Below are positions 19,233 to 26,663 of a stretch of 64,000 nucleotides of DNA, in pieces. How positions within the stretch are numbered: position 1 is the first letter of the stretch; each line of letters begins with the position of its first letter. The notes under the pieces were generated by a model. The model worked only from the letters and a program-made list of their open reading frames with translations. It was not told where the DNA came from and searched no databases. Both the position numbers and the translations under genes were made by a program. This DNA comes from Actinotignum sanguinis. GTDB lineage: Bacteria; Actinomycetota; Actinomycetes; Actinomycetales; Actinomycetaceae. Where the stretch lies: the NCBI RefSeq assembly GCF_003957255.1, contig NZ_QDIE01000002.1, positions 62,001 through 126,000 of the forward strand, read 5' to 3'.

Positions 19233-19664
19233 CTAGAAGAGGCCGGGGATGACCTCTTCCTCCCTATCGGCGAAAGCCGATTCTTGATCCTCCAGATAGG
19301 CCGCCCACGCGGCGCTATCCCAGATTTCGACTCGGTTGCCCGTGCCGATAACCGCGAGGTCGCGATCCAGACCCGCGTACGTGCGCAACATTGCCGGAAT
19401 GGTGATTCGCCCCTGTTTATCAGGGATGTCATCCACGGCGCCGGAGAGCAGCACGCGGGTATATGACCGCGCCTCTTTAGACGTCAAGGGGGCTTTAGCC
19501 AGGGTCTGCTGCAATTCCACAAAATCCGCGAGCGGAAAAACGTAGATGCAGTGTTCCTGACCGCGCGTCATCACCAGCCCGCCCTGGAGCTGATCACGAA
19601 ATTTGGCGGGCAGAATAATTCGACCTTTGTCGTCCAATTTGGGCTCATACGTGCCGAGGAACAT
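19233..19664 (-). CDS. mraZ: MraZ, division cluster transcription regulator
   Basis: AbrB-like DNA-binding protein of 143 residues with the two MraZ half-domains: [22 protein letters not shown] at the N-terminus and [18 protein letters not shown] in the middle. It usually represses or modulates its own promoter and the downstream mra/mur genes. Three GTGGA boxes with exact 10-bp spacing lie 30-55 bp upstream of its ATG, the expected operator. A strong ribosome site (GGAGGGGG) is present. It is the first gene of the division cluster. Confidence 0.95.
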   Translation of the reverse strand: MFLGTYEPKLDDKGRIILPAKFRDQLQGGLVMTRGQEHCIYVFPLADFVELQQTLAKAPLTSKEARSYTRVLLSGAVDDIPDKQGRITIPAMLRTYAGLDRDLAVIGTGNRVEIWDSAAWAAYLEDQESAFADREEEVIPGLF

Positions 19665-19693
19665 CTACCGCACCCCCTCCCGTGGCGCTTGCC

Positions 19694-19718
19694 TCCACTT
19701 TACTCCACTTTCCTCCAC
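19694..19718 (-). promoter_or_regulatory. MraZ operator: three GTGGA boxes at 10-bp spacing
   Basis: On the minus strand GTGGA occurs at 19718-19714, 19708-19704 and 19698-19694, separated by GGAAA/GTAAA type spacers. MraZ rings bind arrays of GTGG repeats with 10-bp period, so this is very probably the autoregulatory operator of the cluster. Confidence 0.85.
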
Positions 19719-19789
19719 CAGTTTGCCATGACGGGGGTATGTCGCGCTAGTGATTCTCAGAAAAGCCCGCGATCACAGGGGAAAACTGA

Positions 19790-19881
19790 GTGGAGTGCAC
19801 GTGGAGTGTGGTGGGGTATTCAGGGGTGAGGAATGCCAGATCCATATGCGAGGCACTCCGTGGAGCAGAATGGTCAGTGGA
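19790..19881 (+). promoter_or_regulatory. Second group of GTGGA/GTGGG boxes in the opposite orientation
   Basis: On the plus strand GTGGA occurs at 19790-19794 and 19801-19805, GTGGG at 19811-19815, and GTGGA again at 19860-19864 and 19877-19881. Spacings are 11, 10, 49 and 17 bp. They lie 126-217 bp upstream of the mraZ ATG in a gene-free stretch. They could be an auxiliary MraZ site or remnants. The rest of the gap 19665-20008 holds the cluster promoter region, the terminator at 19919-19960 and no gene. Confidence 0.5.
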
Positions 19882-19918
19882 GCGAGGGCACTCTCACCCA
19901 GTTGCGCCGTCGTACCTC

Positions 19919-19960
19919 AGAAAAAGAAAACGGTGAGAGGATCGATATCCTCTCACCGTT
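19919..19960 (-). terminator. Rho-independent terminator of the DUF3040 gene
   Basis: A perfect 14-bp-arm hairpin with a four-base loop occupies 19929-19960 (AACGGTGAGAGGAT and its complement). On the minus strand it is followed by TTTTCTTTTT. It ends transcripts coming from the DUF3040 gene (and dinB) before the mraZ promoter region. Confidence 0.9.
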
Positions 19961-20008
19961 ACGGGTGCTGAGTTTGAGTTACCGGCCGAACCGGTGCGGC
20001 ACGCGAAT

Positions 20009-20416
20009 CTAGTGATCGCCGCGGCGGCGCTTTTCCCAAATTTCTTGCTGGCGCTGCATAAAGGACGATACTCCGCGCGGCCCCGCCGAACTCGGGGATG
20101 CCGCGCCGCCGGCAGGTACCGCGACTTTCTCCGTATGTACGCCCGCGAGCGCGTACCACACCGAGGCAAACATAATGATGACACCGAGCAAACCGAGCCA
20201 CCACATCTTCGGTGCAGAAATCCCACCGATCAGAATGGCGATGCCCGCGACCAGCCCGAGAATCCCCAGTACGAGATTGCGCACGGACAGCTGCCGACTG
20301 ATGGCTTCTACTTCCGGAGCAGCGGGCTTCATATTACGCGCGAAGCTGGGATCCTCGTTGGTGAGCTGCGCTTCCAGCTCAGCGAGCATCTTCTTCTCGT
20401 AGTCCGATAGGGCCAC
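20009..20416 (-). CDS. DUF3040 membrane protein
   Basis: A 135-residue actinobacterial protein. It starts with the typical DUF3040 segment (MALSDYEKKMLAELEAQL, with DPSFAR following). Two hydrophobic segments lie at about residues 46-65 and 72-92 and the tail is hydrophilic and Arg-rich. DUF3040 genes commonly lie near mraZ in actinobacteria; the function is not known. The GTG start has AGGAGG six bases upstream. It reads towards mraZ but is separated from it by a strong terminator. Confidence 0.88.
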   Translation of the reverse strand: MALSDYEKKMLAELEAQLTNEDPSFARNMKPAAPEVEAISRQLSVRNLVLGILGLVAGIAILIGGISAPKMWWLGLLGVIIMFASVWYALAGVHTEKVAVPAGGAASPSSAGPRGVSSFMQRQQEIWEKRRRGDH

Positions 20417-20485
20417 TGTGCCTCCTTGTTACTGTACTGCTGCCAGTCTACCGTGCCCCGTGGGCCAGCGTCACGATATGTTGTG

Positions 20486-21838
20486 TCACGATACACCGTT
20501 TCTGCGCCCTGCGCGCCCACCGGGTGCGACGTCGCCGCGCCCCGTTCCACCATGCCCCGTTCCACCATGCCCCGTTCCGGCGCCTCCCGCCCCATCACCA
20601 TCGCCCGCCCCATCGCCGTGGCCCGTACCCGGCACCCGCAAAAGACTTGCCGGCCCGAGTGCCCCCGCCCCGAAACGCGAACGCACCGCATCCATAGCGC
20701 TTTCGGCTTCGCCGCGGCGCGGATCATCGTCGAAAGCGAGCTGCTGGAAACCGCCCTGCTCGCTCAGGTTTTCCACCCGCAGGCCCAGGAGCCGCAAGCC
20801 GGCGGCGGGGATCTCCACCCCGTCCAACAGCTCGCGGGCGCGTTCGTAAATCTCTGCAGCAACCTGGGTGGCTTGCGGCAGCGTTGCCGACCGGGTGATG
20901 GTGGTGAAGTCCGGGAACCGTACCTTAATCGCCACGGTGCGCCCGACCAGGTCTTTTGCGCGTAGTCGGGTGGCGGTGTCATGAGCCTGAGAAAGCAGAA
21001 TCCGGTGGAGTTCGCCCCGGTCAGCCAGGGGGTCGAAAAAAGTTTCTTCGCGTCCGATGGATTTTTCCTCGCGGCTCGGGGTGACGGGGCGCGGATCGAC
21101 GCCGCTGGCCAGCTGGAAGAGGTGCTCCCCTGCCGCGGTTCCAACCAGGCGGCGGAGCTGATCAGGGCCGGCTGCGGCGACGTCGCCCACCGTTTCGATC
21201 CCGTGCAAACGCAAACGCTCCTCGGTACGCCCGCCCACACCCCACAGCGCCCCGGCCGGTAAGTCGTGCAAAAACTCGAGGGTGGCCGCGGCGGGGATAA
21301 GGAGAAGCCCGTCTGGTTTGGCGTGCGCGGAGGCAATTTTGGCCACGTGTTTAGTAGCGGCGATCCCCACGGAAGCCGGCACCCCAACCTCAGCGCGGAT
21401 CCGGGCGCGCAGCTGTTGGCCGATATGAACGGGAGAGCCGAAAAGCCGGCGCGCTCCCCCGACATCCAGAAAAGCTTCGTCCACGGAGAGCTGCTCAACC
21501 AGCGGGGTAACCTCCCGCAAAATCGCCATGATTTTTTCCGATACCGCGCGGTAAAGCTCCAGGCGCGGGGCCAGCATAATGAGATTCGGACAGCGCCGCC
21601 GTGCCTGCCCCACCGGCATCGCGGAATTCACCCCGAAAGCGCGTGCCTCGTAGGAGGCAGCGGCTACGACACCACGTTCCTGGCCGCCCACCGCGACGGG
21701 ACACCCGCGCAGCTCCGGATGGTCGAGAAGCTCCACGGATACGAAAAAAGCATCCATATCGATGTGGAGGATGGGAGTACGCGAATCGTCATCACCCCAG
21801 GAATGGCGGGCAGCACGTGAGCGCGGTGCGCGTGACAT
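20486..21838 (-). CDS. dinB: DNA polymerase IV (Y family), with Gly/His-rich tail
   Basis: Error-prone translesion polymerase. The catalytic start HIDMDAFFVSVELL (metal-binding Asp) is near residue 26; YEARAFGVNSAMP, SVDEAFLDVGG (second metal site) and the helix-hairpin-helix segment GVGGRTEERLRLHGIETVGD follow. The little finger domain ends near 375. The last 50 or so residues are low complexity, rich in GTGHGG units encoded by a 15-bp tandem repeat, and lack an evident beta-clamp motif at the extreme end; QQLAFDDD near 378 may serve instead. GGAGGG precedes the ATG. No LexA box was seen upstream. Confidence 0.93.
   Translation of the reverse strand: MSRAPRSRAARHSWGDDDSRTPILHIDMDAFFVSVELLDHPELRGCPVAVGGQERGVVAAASYEARAFGVNSAMPVGQARRRCPNLIMLAPRLELYRAVSEKIMAILREVTPLVEQLSVDEAFLDVGGARRLFGSPVHIGQQLRARIRAEVGVPASVGIAATKHVAKIASAHAKPDGLLLIPAAATLEFLHDLPAGALWGVGGRTEERLRLHGIETVGDVAAAGPDQLRRLVGTAAGEHLFQLASGVDPRPVTPSREEKSIGREETFFDPLADRGELHRILLSQAHDTATRLRAKDLVGRTVAIKVRFPDFTTITRSATLPQATQVAAEIYERARELLDGVEIPAAGLRLLGLRVENLSEQGGFQQLAFDDDPRRGEAESAMDAVRSRFGAGALGPASLLRVPGTGHGDGAGDGDGAGGAGTGHGGTGHGGTGRGDVAPGGRAGRRNGVS
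20539..20578. repeat. 15-bp tandem repeat in the dinB tail
   Basis: About 2.7 copies of GCCCCGTTCCACCAT lie head to tail (starts at 20539, 20554 and 20569), encoding GTGHG units on the minus strand. Simple slippage repeat in a dispensable protein tail. Confidence 0.8.
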
Positions 21839-21909
21839 AAGCCCTCCGTTTCCTAGGTTGCCCTCTGCTTCGTGTCCTCAGTTTCCCCTCGCTCGAGCCT
21901 GCTCTCCGT

Positions 21910-21915
21910 TAGGCT
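21910..21915 (+). promoter_or_regulatory. TAGGCT -10-like element six bases before a GTG start
   Basis: TAGGCT ends six bases before the GTG at 21922, the distance expected when the first base of the start codon is also the transcription start. GGAG in the spacer could alternatively act as a short-spaced ribosome site. Confidence 0.4.
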
Positions 21916-21921
21916 GGAGCT

Positions 21922-22755
21922 GTGAGTGTGCCTACCGAACCCGTGCGAACTGATTACGCCCTCGCCGAACTAGATCGACGCTCGGATCGCCCGTCCCTCG
22001 TGACGCTCTACTTGGACGGAGTGGAATCATCCGCCCTGGACCTCGACGATCCCACCTATCTTGAATTCGAGTATATGCAACAGTTTAGGTGCATTCTCGA
22101 AGCCATGTACCCCAAGCGCCAGCCGCTGCGGGTACTCCACCTGGGGGCGGCCGGATGCGCTTTTCCGCGCGCCCTGGATGCCGCGCGGCCCGGCTCACGC
22201 CAGCTAGCGGCGGAAATCGACGGCAAACTCGCCACCTACGCACGCGAGTGGTTCGATCTGCCACCTTCCCCGCGCTTGCGTATCCGGGTGCAGGATGCGC
22301 GCGTCACCCTGGACACCACAGCGGCGCGCTGGGACGTGGTCGTGCGCGATGCTTTTGCTGACCGTGATGTTCCGCCCCATTTACGTACCGGCGACGCCGC
22401 TGCGCGGGTCGCCCAGGTTTTGCAACCAGACGGCGTGTATCTCCTCAACTCAGTGGCTTCGACCGGCTTGACCCGCTTCGCGAATGAATCACGGGCCCTC
22501 CTCGAGCATTTCGAGCATGTGCTAGCGATTATGGATCCGGCGGTGCTGCGCGGGCGCCGCTTCGGAAATATTGTATTGGCTGCCTCGCAGCGGGAATTCG
22601 CTTTCGCGCAGATCGAGCGGCTGGTACGGCGCCTCCCACTCCCCGCGCGCATGGTGGGGCGGGCGGATTTACGCCGGCGGGCTCGCGGCGCCGTTCTCGA
22701 GCGGGATACCGATATCGGCTACTTGCCCGCTAGCACTCCCCTACCCGACGATTAG
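21922..22755 (+). CDS. Spermidine synthase-like SAM-fold protein
   Basis: A 277-residue protein with the spermidine synthase/methyltransferase fold. VLHLGAAGCAFPRAL at about 71-85 corresponds to the SAM/dcSAM loop, AEID to the acidic residue at the end of beta-2, and RWDVVVRDAFADRDVPPHL to the active-site loop; LNSVAS and later NIVLAAS complete the core. The polyamine-binding acidic residues are not clearly conserved, so an aminopropyl transfer should not be assumed. The stop codon overlaps that of the convergent PAC2 gene within TTAG, leaving no terminator between them. Confidence 0.75.
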   Translation: MSVPTEPVRTDYALAELDRRSDRPSLVTLYLDGVESSALDLDDPTYLEFEYMQQFRCILEAMYPKRQPLRVLHLGAAGCAFPRALDAARPGSRQLAAEIDGKLATYAREWFDLPPSPRLRIRVQDARVTLDTTAARWDVVVRDAFADRDVPPHLRTGDAAARVAQVLQPDGVYLLNSVASTGLTRFANESRALLEHFEHVLAIMDPAVLRGRRFGNIVLAASQREFAFAQIERLVRRLPLPARMVGRADLRRRARGAVLERDTDIGYLPASTPLPDD

Positions 22756-23885
22756 TCCGCGGCGTGCCGGCCGCGCGGCCGTTCGGTGCTCGGGTTGCCC
22801 TCCGGCTCGGGACGCTGGTCGCCCCGATCACGCTCGGTGCCGGTACGAGGCTCCGAACCGCCGGCGTGCGCCTCGGTGCCGGAATGTTGCCCGTTACTGG
22901 CATGTTGCCAAGCAGCTCGCATATTTTCCAGACGTTCCGTCATCTGCGCCTGCTCGTTATCAGCGTGCTCCTTGCGCTTGACCATCGAAGCATCCACTCG
23001 CGCAAGGAAACTTTCCGCCGCACGCCCGATTTCATCGGTGCTGGGGACAGTGAGAGTATGCTGCGGGGCTTGGATAAGACCCGGATGGCCCTCCGCCCGA
23101 TCATATTCGGTTTCCAGGGCCGCAACGATTTCCGCGAGCTGCTCATTGTGTTCGGTGAGCTGGGCGAGCTGCTCAGATTCTTCGGCGGCGCTGGCTTCCA
23201 AATCTCCGAGCGGCAGGCTCAACCCGGCCGTTTTTGCGAGCATGGACAGCGCGCTAGCGGCCCCGGCCGCGTAATGATGCCCCGCTATATACATAGGGAC
23301 GCGCACCGTTACGGAGAAGGTCGCCACGCCCATTTGACCGAGACTGTATTCCAAAAAATCCGAGAAAGAAGCCGGGTACCACACATCGGCTTCGAGCGCG
23401 GGAGCCACCGGTTCTGAATTGCGGGTGCGGATGAGCATATCGGGCTGGCGGGTGTGGGGTAGCGCCCCGGCCACCGACCCGGCTCGGTAGAGGTGCTTGA
23501 CCCCGAGCTGCGCGAAAACTGCCATGAACTCGGAGTTCAGCCCCTGCCAGCAAAAATCAGGTTCGGTACCGAGCAGGAGCAAAAAAGAGGTGCCTTCAAT
23601 ATCTTTCGCGTGGAACAACCCGAGCGCCGGGATAGCGATATCTTCCAAAGCACCATTGAGGTAGTGCACCCGCGGACGCTGCGCTCGGTAATCGACCAGC
23701 CCGTCCACATGTATATCGGCCACCGGGCTGAGGTCCAGAGTATAGAGCTGGGAGGCAATGAGTTCGGATACCGAACCAATGTCATTGATGGGATCGGTGA
23801 GATGAACGACGACGCTATCGAAACGCTCCCCGTTCGCCCAGGCATCCTCATGTTCACCCTCACAGGGGTAGACGAAATAGTTCAC
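22752..23885 (-). CDS. PAC2-family protein
   Basis: A 377-residue protein of the PAC2 (proteasome assembly chaperone 2-like) family that is widespread in actinobacteria. The fold region runs to about residue 240 (LTDPINDIGSVSELIAS, then AKDIEGTSFLLLLGTEPDFCWQGL, GALPHTRQPDML and HHYAAGAASALSMLA). It is followed by a Glu/Gln-rich coiled coil (about 240-330) and a hydrophilic Gly/Glu/Arg tail. The bacterial role is unknown. GGAGGAG precedes the GTG start. Confidence 0.85.
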   Translation of the reverse strand: MNYFVYPCEGEHEDAWANGERFDSVVVHLTDPINDIGSVSELIASQLYTLDLSPVADIHVDGLVDYRAQRPRVHYLNGALEDIAIPALGLFHAKDIEGTSFLLLLGTEPDFCWQGLNSEFMAVFAQLGVKHLYRAGSVAGALPHTRQPDMLIRTRNSEPVAPALEADVWYPASFSDFLEYSLGQMGVATFSVTVRVPMYIAGHHYAAGAASALSMLAKTAGLSLPLGDLEASAAEESEQLAQLTEHNEQLAEIVAALETEYDRAEGHPGLIQAPQHTLTVPSTDEIGRAAESFLARVDASMVKRKEHADNEQAQMTERLENMRAAWQHASNGQHSGTEAHAGGSEPRTGTERDRGDQRPEPEGNPSTERPRGRHAAD

Positions 23886-23939
23886 CGCGCTCCTCCTCCC
23901 TCTCCAGCTCGCTAGCTTCCCTTCCAGCCTAGACTACCG

Positions 23940-23960
23940 GCCTGGCCGGGTGTGCCAGGC
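23940..23960. promoter_or_regulatory. Inverted repeat in the PAC2-helD divergent region
   Basis: GCCTGGC and GCCAGGC flank a seven-base loop. It lies between two divergent genes, about 55 bp upstream of the PAC2 start and about 190 bp upstream of the helicase start. The next bases contain one non-coding copy of the dispersed ACGACGGCGC word (23959-23968). Operator or chance hairpin; not resolved. Confidence 0.35.
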
Positions 23961-24152
23961 GCCGTCGTACCGCTCCAACAGCAATCGTGACAACGAGACG
24001 TAACCGAACACGGTTCCGGTATTCGCCACCGGCTGATCACTGTCGTTCCTGTCACCGCACTATAGCGCGCCCGGGCGTTTTCCGTCATAATTGATTGTTA
24101 CTTTTTTCCAGGACACCACCCGATTATTTTCGGTCATCAGGAGGAGCCGCTC

Positions 24153-26426
24153 GTGGTCAACGATCCTCACAGCGCGCGCGAGGACGCGATACGGGAAGAA
24201 CAGCTTTTCGTGGATACTGCGTATCACGCGCTTGATCGCCAACGCGAGGCCTACGCCCAGCGCCTGGCTGCCGTGCGCAGCCAGAGCGGTCAGGAAAGCG
24301 CCGGTGAGATGACCGAGCGGGATTCTTTCGCCACCCATTACGAAGATAATCTCACCCGTTTGCGGCGGGTTGAAAACCGGCTGGTTCTCGGGCGGCTCGA
24401 TACTCGCGACGGTGAAACCGATCATATCGGACGAATCGGTTTGAAAGACGAAGCCGGAGAGATCTTGCTCCTGGACTGGCGTGCCCCGCAATCGGAACCC
24501 TTTTATCGCGCCACCGCTGCCCATCCGGGGAAAGTACGGCGCCGCCGCCATATTCAGACCCGCCTACGCACGGTTACCGGGGTGGAAGATGAGCTTCTTG
24601 ATTCCTCCCGTGCCTCCTCGGATCTCAATCTGACGGGTGAGGGCGCCCTCATGGCGGCGATGAATGCCGCGCGCGACGGGAAAATGAACGATATCGTCGC
24701 GACGATTCAGGCCGAACAGGACAGTATTATTCGCGCCGATTCCAATAATGTGCTGGTTGTTCAGGGCGGGCCCGGCACCGGGAAAACAGCGGTGGCTCTC
24801 CACCGCGCGGCCTATCTGCTCTATACCCACCGCGAGCGGCTGGCGCGCTCCGGGGTTCTTATTGTGGGTCCCTCGCCGGTCTTTTTGCGCTATATCGATC
24901 AGGTGTTGCCTTCGCTGGGAGAATCGGATGTTGTGTCGACGACGATTGCCGGGCTGGTGCCCGGGGTGACGGTAAGCGCCGTCGATACTGCCTCGGCTGC
25001 GGAGATTAAGGGGCGCCTTGTTTGGCGCACCATCGCCCCGCGGGCGGTGCGTACCCTCCTCGAGCGCCCGCTACGTAAGACCGTGCGGATGCGCATCAGC
25101 GGGGTTGATGTGCGCCTGACTCCGCAGGATGTAGACAACGCGCAGCGGCGGGCCCGCCGGACCGGTAAACGCCATAATGAGGCCCGTGATACCTACGCGA
25201 AGTACCTCGTGGATGTTTTAGCGCGCCAGGTGGCCGAGGGCCAGGACGTGGAGCTCTCGGAAAATCCGTGGATTATTGCCGATGTGGCAGAGAGCATTGA
25301 TGCGCGCCGGGAAATCAATCTGCGCTGGATGCCGTCCTCCGCGGTGGCGCTGCTGGAGCGCCTACTCACCAAACCGCATCTTCTTGCCGAGGTGGCGCCC
25401 GAACTCAGCGCTGCGGAACGAGCCGCGCTGCAGCGCCCGGCCGGGCACGGTATGACTATCGCCGATATTGCCCTCATTGATGAATTCGCTGAAGTTCTCG
25501 GGCCTTTTGCCACCGATGCGGAGCGCCACGCCCGGGCGGCGCGCGACGCGGCCGAACGCAATCGCCTGAGCTATGCCGGAGAAACAATGGAGGCGCTGGG
25601 CGTGGGCGGCGGAATTGTGAGCGCGGAACTGCTGGCTGAGCGCATGGGTGGGCGCGGGGACGGCAGCTCACTAGCCGAACGTGCTGCCGCGGATCGGACC
25701 TGGACCTATGGGCACGTCGTGGTCGATGAGGCCCAGGAGCTCTCCCCTATGCAGTGGGAAATGCTTATTCGGCGTAATCCCTCCCGCTCCATGACGGTGG
25801 TCGGTGACCTTGACCAGCGCCCGGATGGTTCGCCGCGGGCCGGCTGGGAAGGGCTGGTGGGGCGCTTGGTTGATCGGGTACGCGTGGAAGAACTCACGGT
25901 GTCCTACCGAACTCCCGCCGTTATTTTGGATACGGCCGGGGCGGTGCAGCGCGCCGCCGGGGTTATGGTGCGCCCCGTGCGTGCAGCTCGTACCGAGGGC
26001 GGCGCCGTGGAGATCGCCCCGCGCTGCGCGCCCGGAACTCTTACCACGGGCGCTATTGAGGCGACGGCGCACGTGTGCGAACGTTTGGACAGGCGCTATG
26101 GCCATGCCGGGACCCTCGGCGTGATCGTGCCGGAGGCCCGAGTAGCCCCGGTGGCGCAAGCAATCGCAACGGCTCCGGAACTGGCCGAGTGGACTGTAGA
26201 TGTCACCGGTCGTGATGTCACGGCCCGGATCCAGGTTCTCACGGCGGTGCAGTCCAAGGGCTTGGAATTTGACGCTGTTGTGTTACTGGAGCCATGCGAG
26301 ATTTTGGCCGAAGGCCCGGGAAATATTTACGTGGCGATGACGCGCCCCACCCAGCTTCTCTCCGTGGTTTCCGAGGGCGATCTTCCGGACGGGCTCACCG
26401 CGAGCGCGGCGGGTGTTGGTTCCTAA
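24153..26426 (+). CDS. helD: HelD-like RNA polymerase-associated UvrD/Rep-type ATPase
   Basis: A 757-residue superfamily 1 helicase-like ATPase. The N-terminus has a charged helical region (about 5-60) fitting the HelD coiled-coil arm, then DRIGLKDEAGEILLLDWRAP-like segments. The Walker A loop GGPGTGKTAVALHR starts near 205; VVDEAQELSPMQWEML is motif II; VGDLDQ, TVSYRTP, VQSKGLEFDAVVLLEP and YVAMTRPTQLL are motifs III-VI. HelD removes stalled RNA polymerase from DNA and in actinobacteria (HelR) can displace rifampicin. AGGAGGAG precedes the GTG. PcrA/UvrD is less likely because the N-terminal domain and the 1A insertion are of HelD kind. Confidence 0.85.
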   Translation: MVNDPHSAREDAIREEQLFVDTAYHALDRQREAYAQRLAAVRSQSGQESAGEMTERDSFATHYEDNLTRLRRVENRLVLGRLDTRDGETDHIGRIGLKDEAGEILLLDWRAPQSEPFYRATAAHPGKVRRRRHIQTRLRTVTGVEDELLDSSRASSDLNLTGEGALMAAMNAARDGKMNDIVATIQAEQDSIIRADSNNVLVVQGGPGTGKTAVALHRAAYLLYTHRERLARSGVLIVGPSPVFLRYIDQVLPSLGESDVVSTTIAGLVPGVTVSAVDTASAAEIKGRLVWRTIAPRAVRTLLERPLRKTVRMRISGVDVRLTPQDVDNAQRRARRTGKRHNEARDTYAKYLVDVLARQVAEGQDVELSENPWIIADVAESIDARREINLRWMPSSAVALLERLLTKPHLLAEVAPELSAAERAALQRPAGHGMTIADIALIDEFAEVLGPFATDAERHARAARDAAERNRLSYAGETMEALGVGGGIVSAELLAERMGGRGDGSSLAERAAADRTWTYGHVVVDEAQELSPMQWEMLIRRNPSRSMTVVGDLDQRPDGSPRAGWEGLVGRLVDRVRVEELTVSYRTPAVILDTAGAVQRAAGVMVRPVRAARTEGGAVEIAPRCAPGTLTTGAIEATAHVCERLDRRYGHAGTLGVIVPEARVAPVAQAIATAPELAEWTVDVTGRDVTARIQVLTAVQSKGLEFDAVVLLEPCEILAEGPGNIYVAMTRPTQLLSVVSEGDLPDGLTASAAGVGS

Positions 26427-26663
26427 AATCGAACACTCCTTGCACTGTGGCTGGGACGGCCGTGGACTGGGGACCGTTATGCAGTCACTCCGTGTGCCGT
26501 GGTTAGGCGTACTGCCCGTACACATACCGCGCTTACGCCGTAGGGCGATTACGCGTACTGCCGTTACATGTACCGCCACGCGTACCGCCGTTCTGAGTTA
26601 TTACCACTATGATTGATTAGTCAACGCCACGAAACCGCTGTTCGAGTGGGTGAAGGAGTAGGA
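26427..26663. other. Gene-free stretch with imperfect direct repeats upstream of fadD
   Basis: No gene was found. A GCGTACTGCC-type segment followed by GTACA/TTACA and TACCGC occurs twice (near 26507-26531 and 26550-26574), with further short GTACCGCC copies. TATGAT at 26608-26613 could be a -10 element for the acyl-CoA ligase but has no good -35 partner. Confidence 0.4.
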
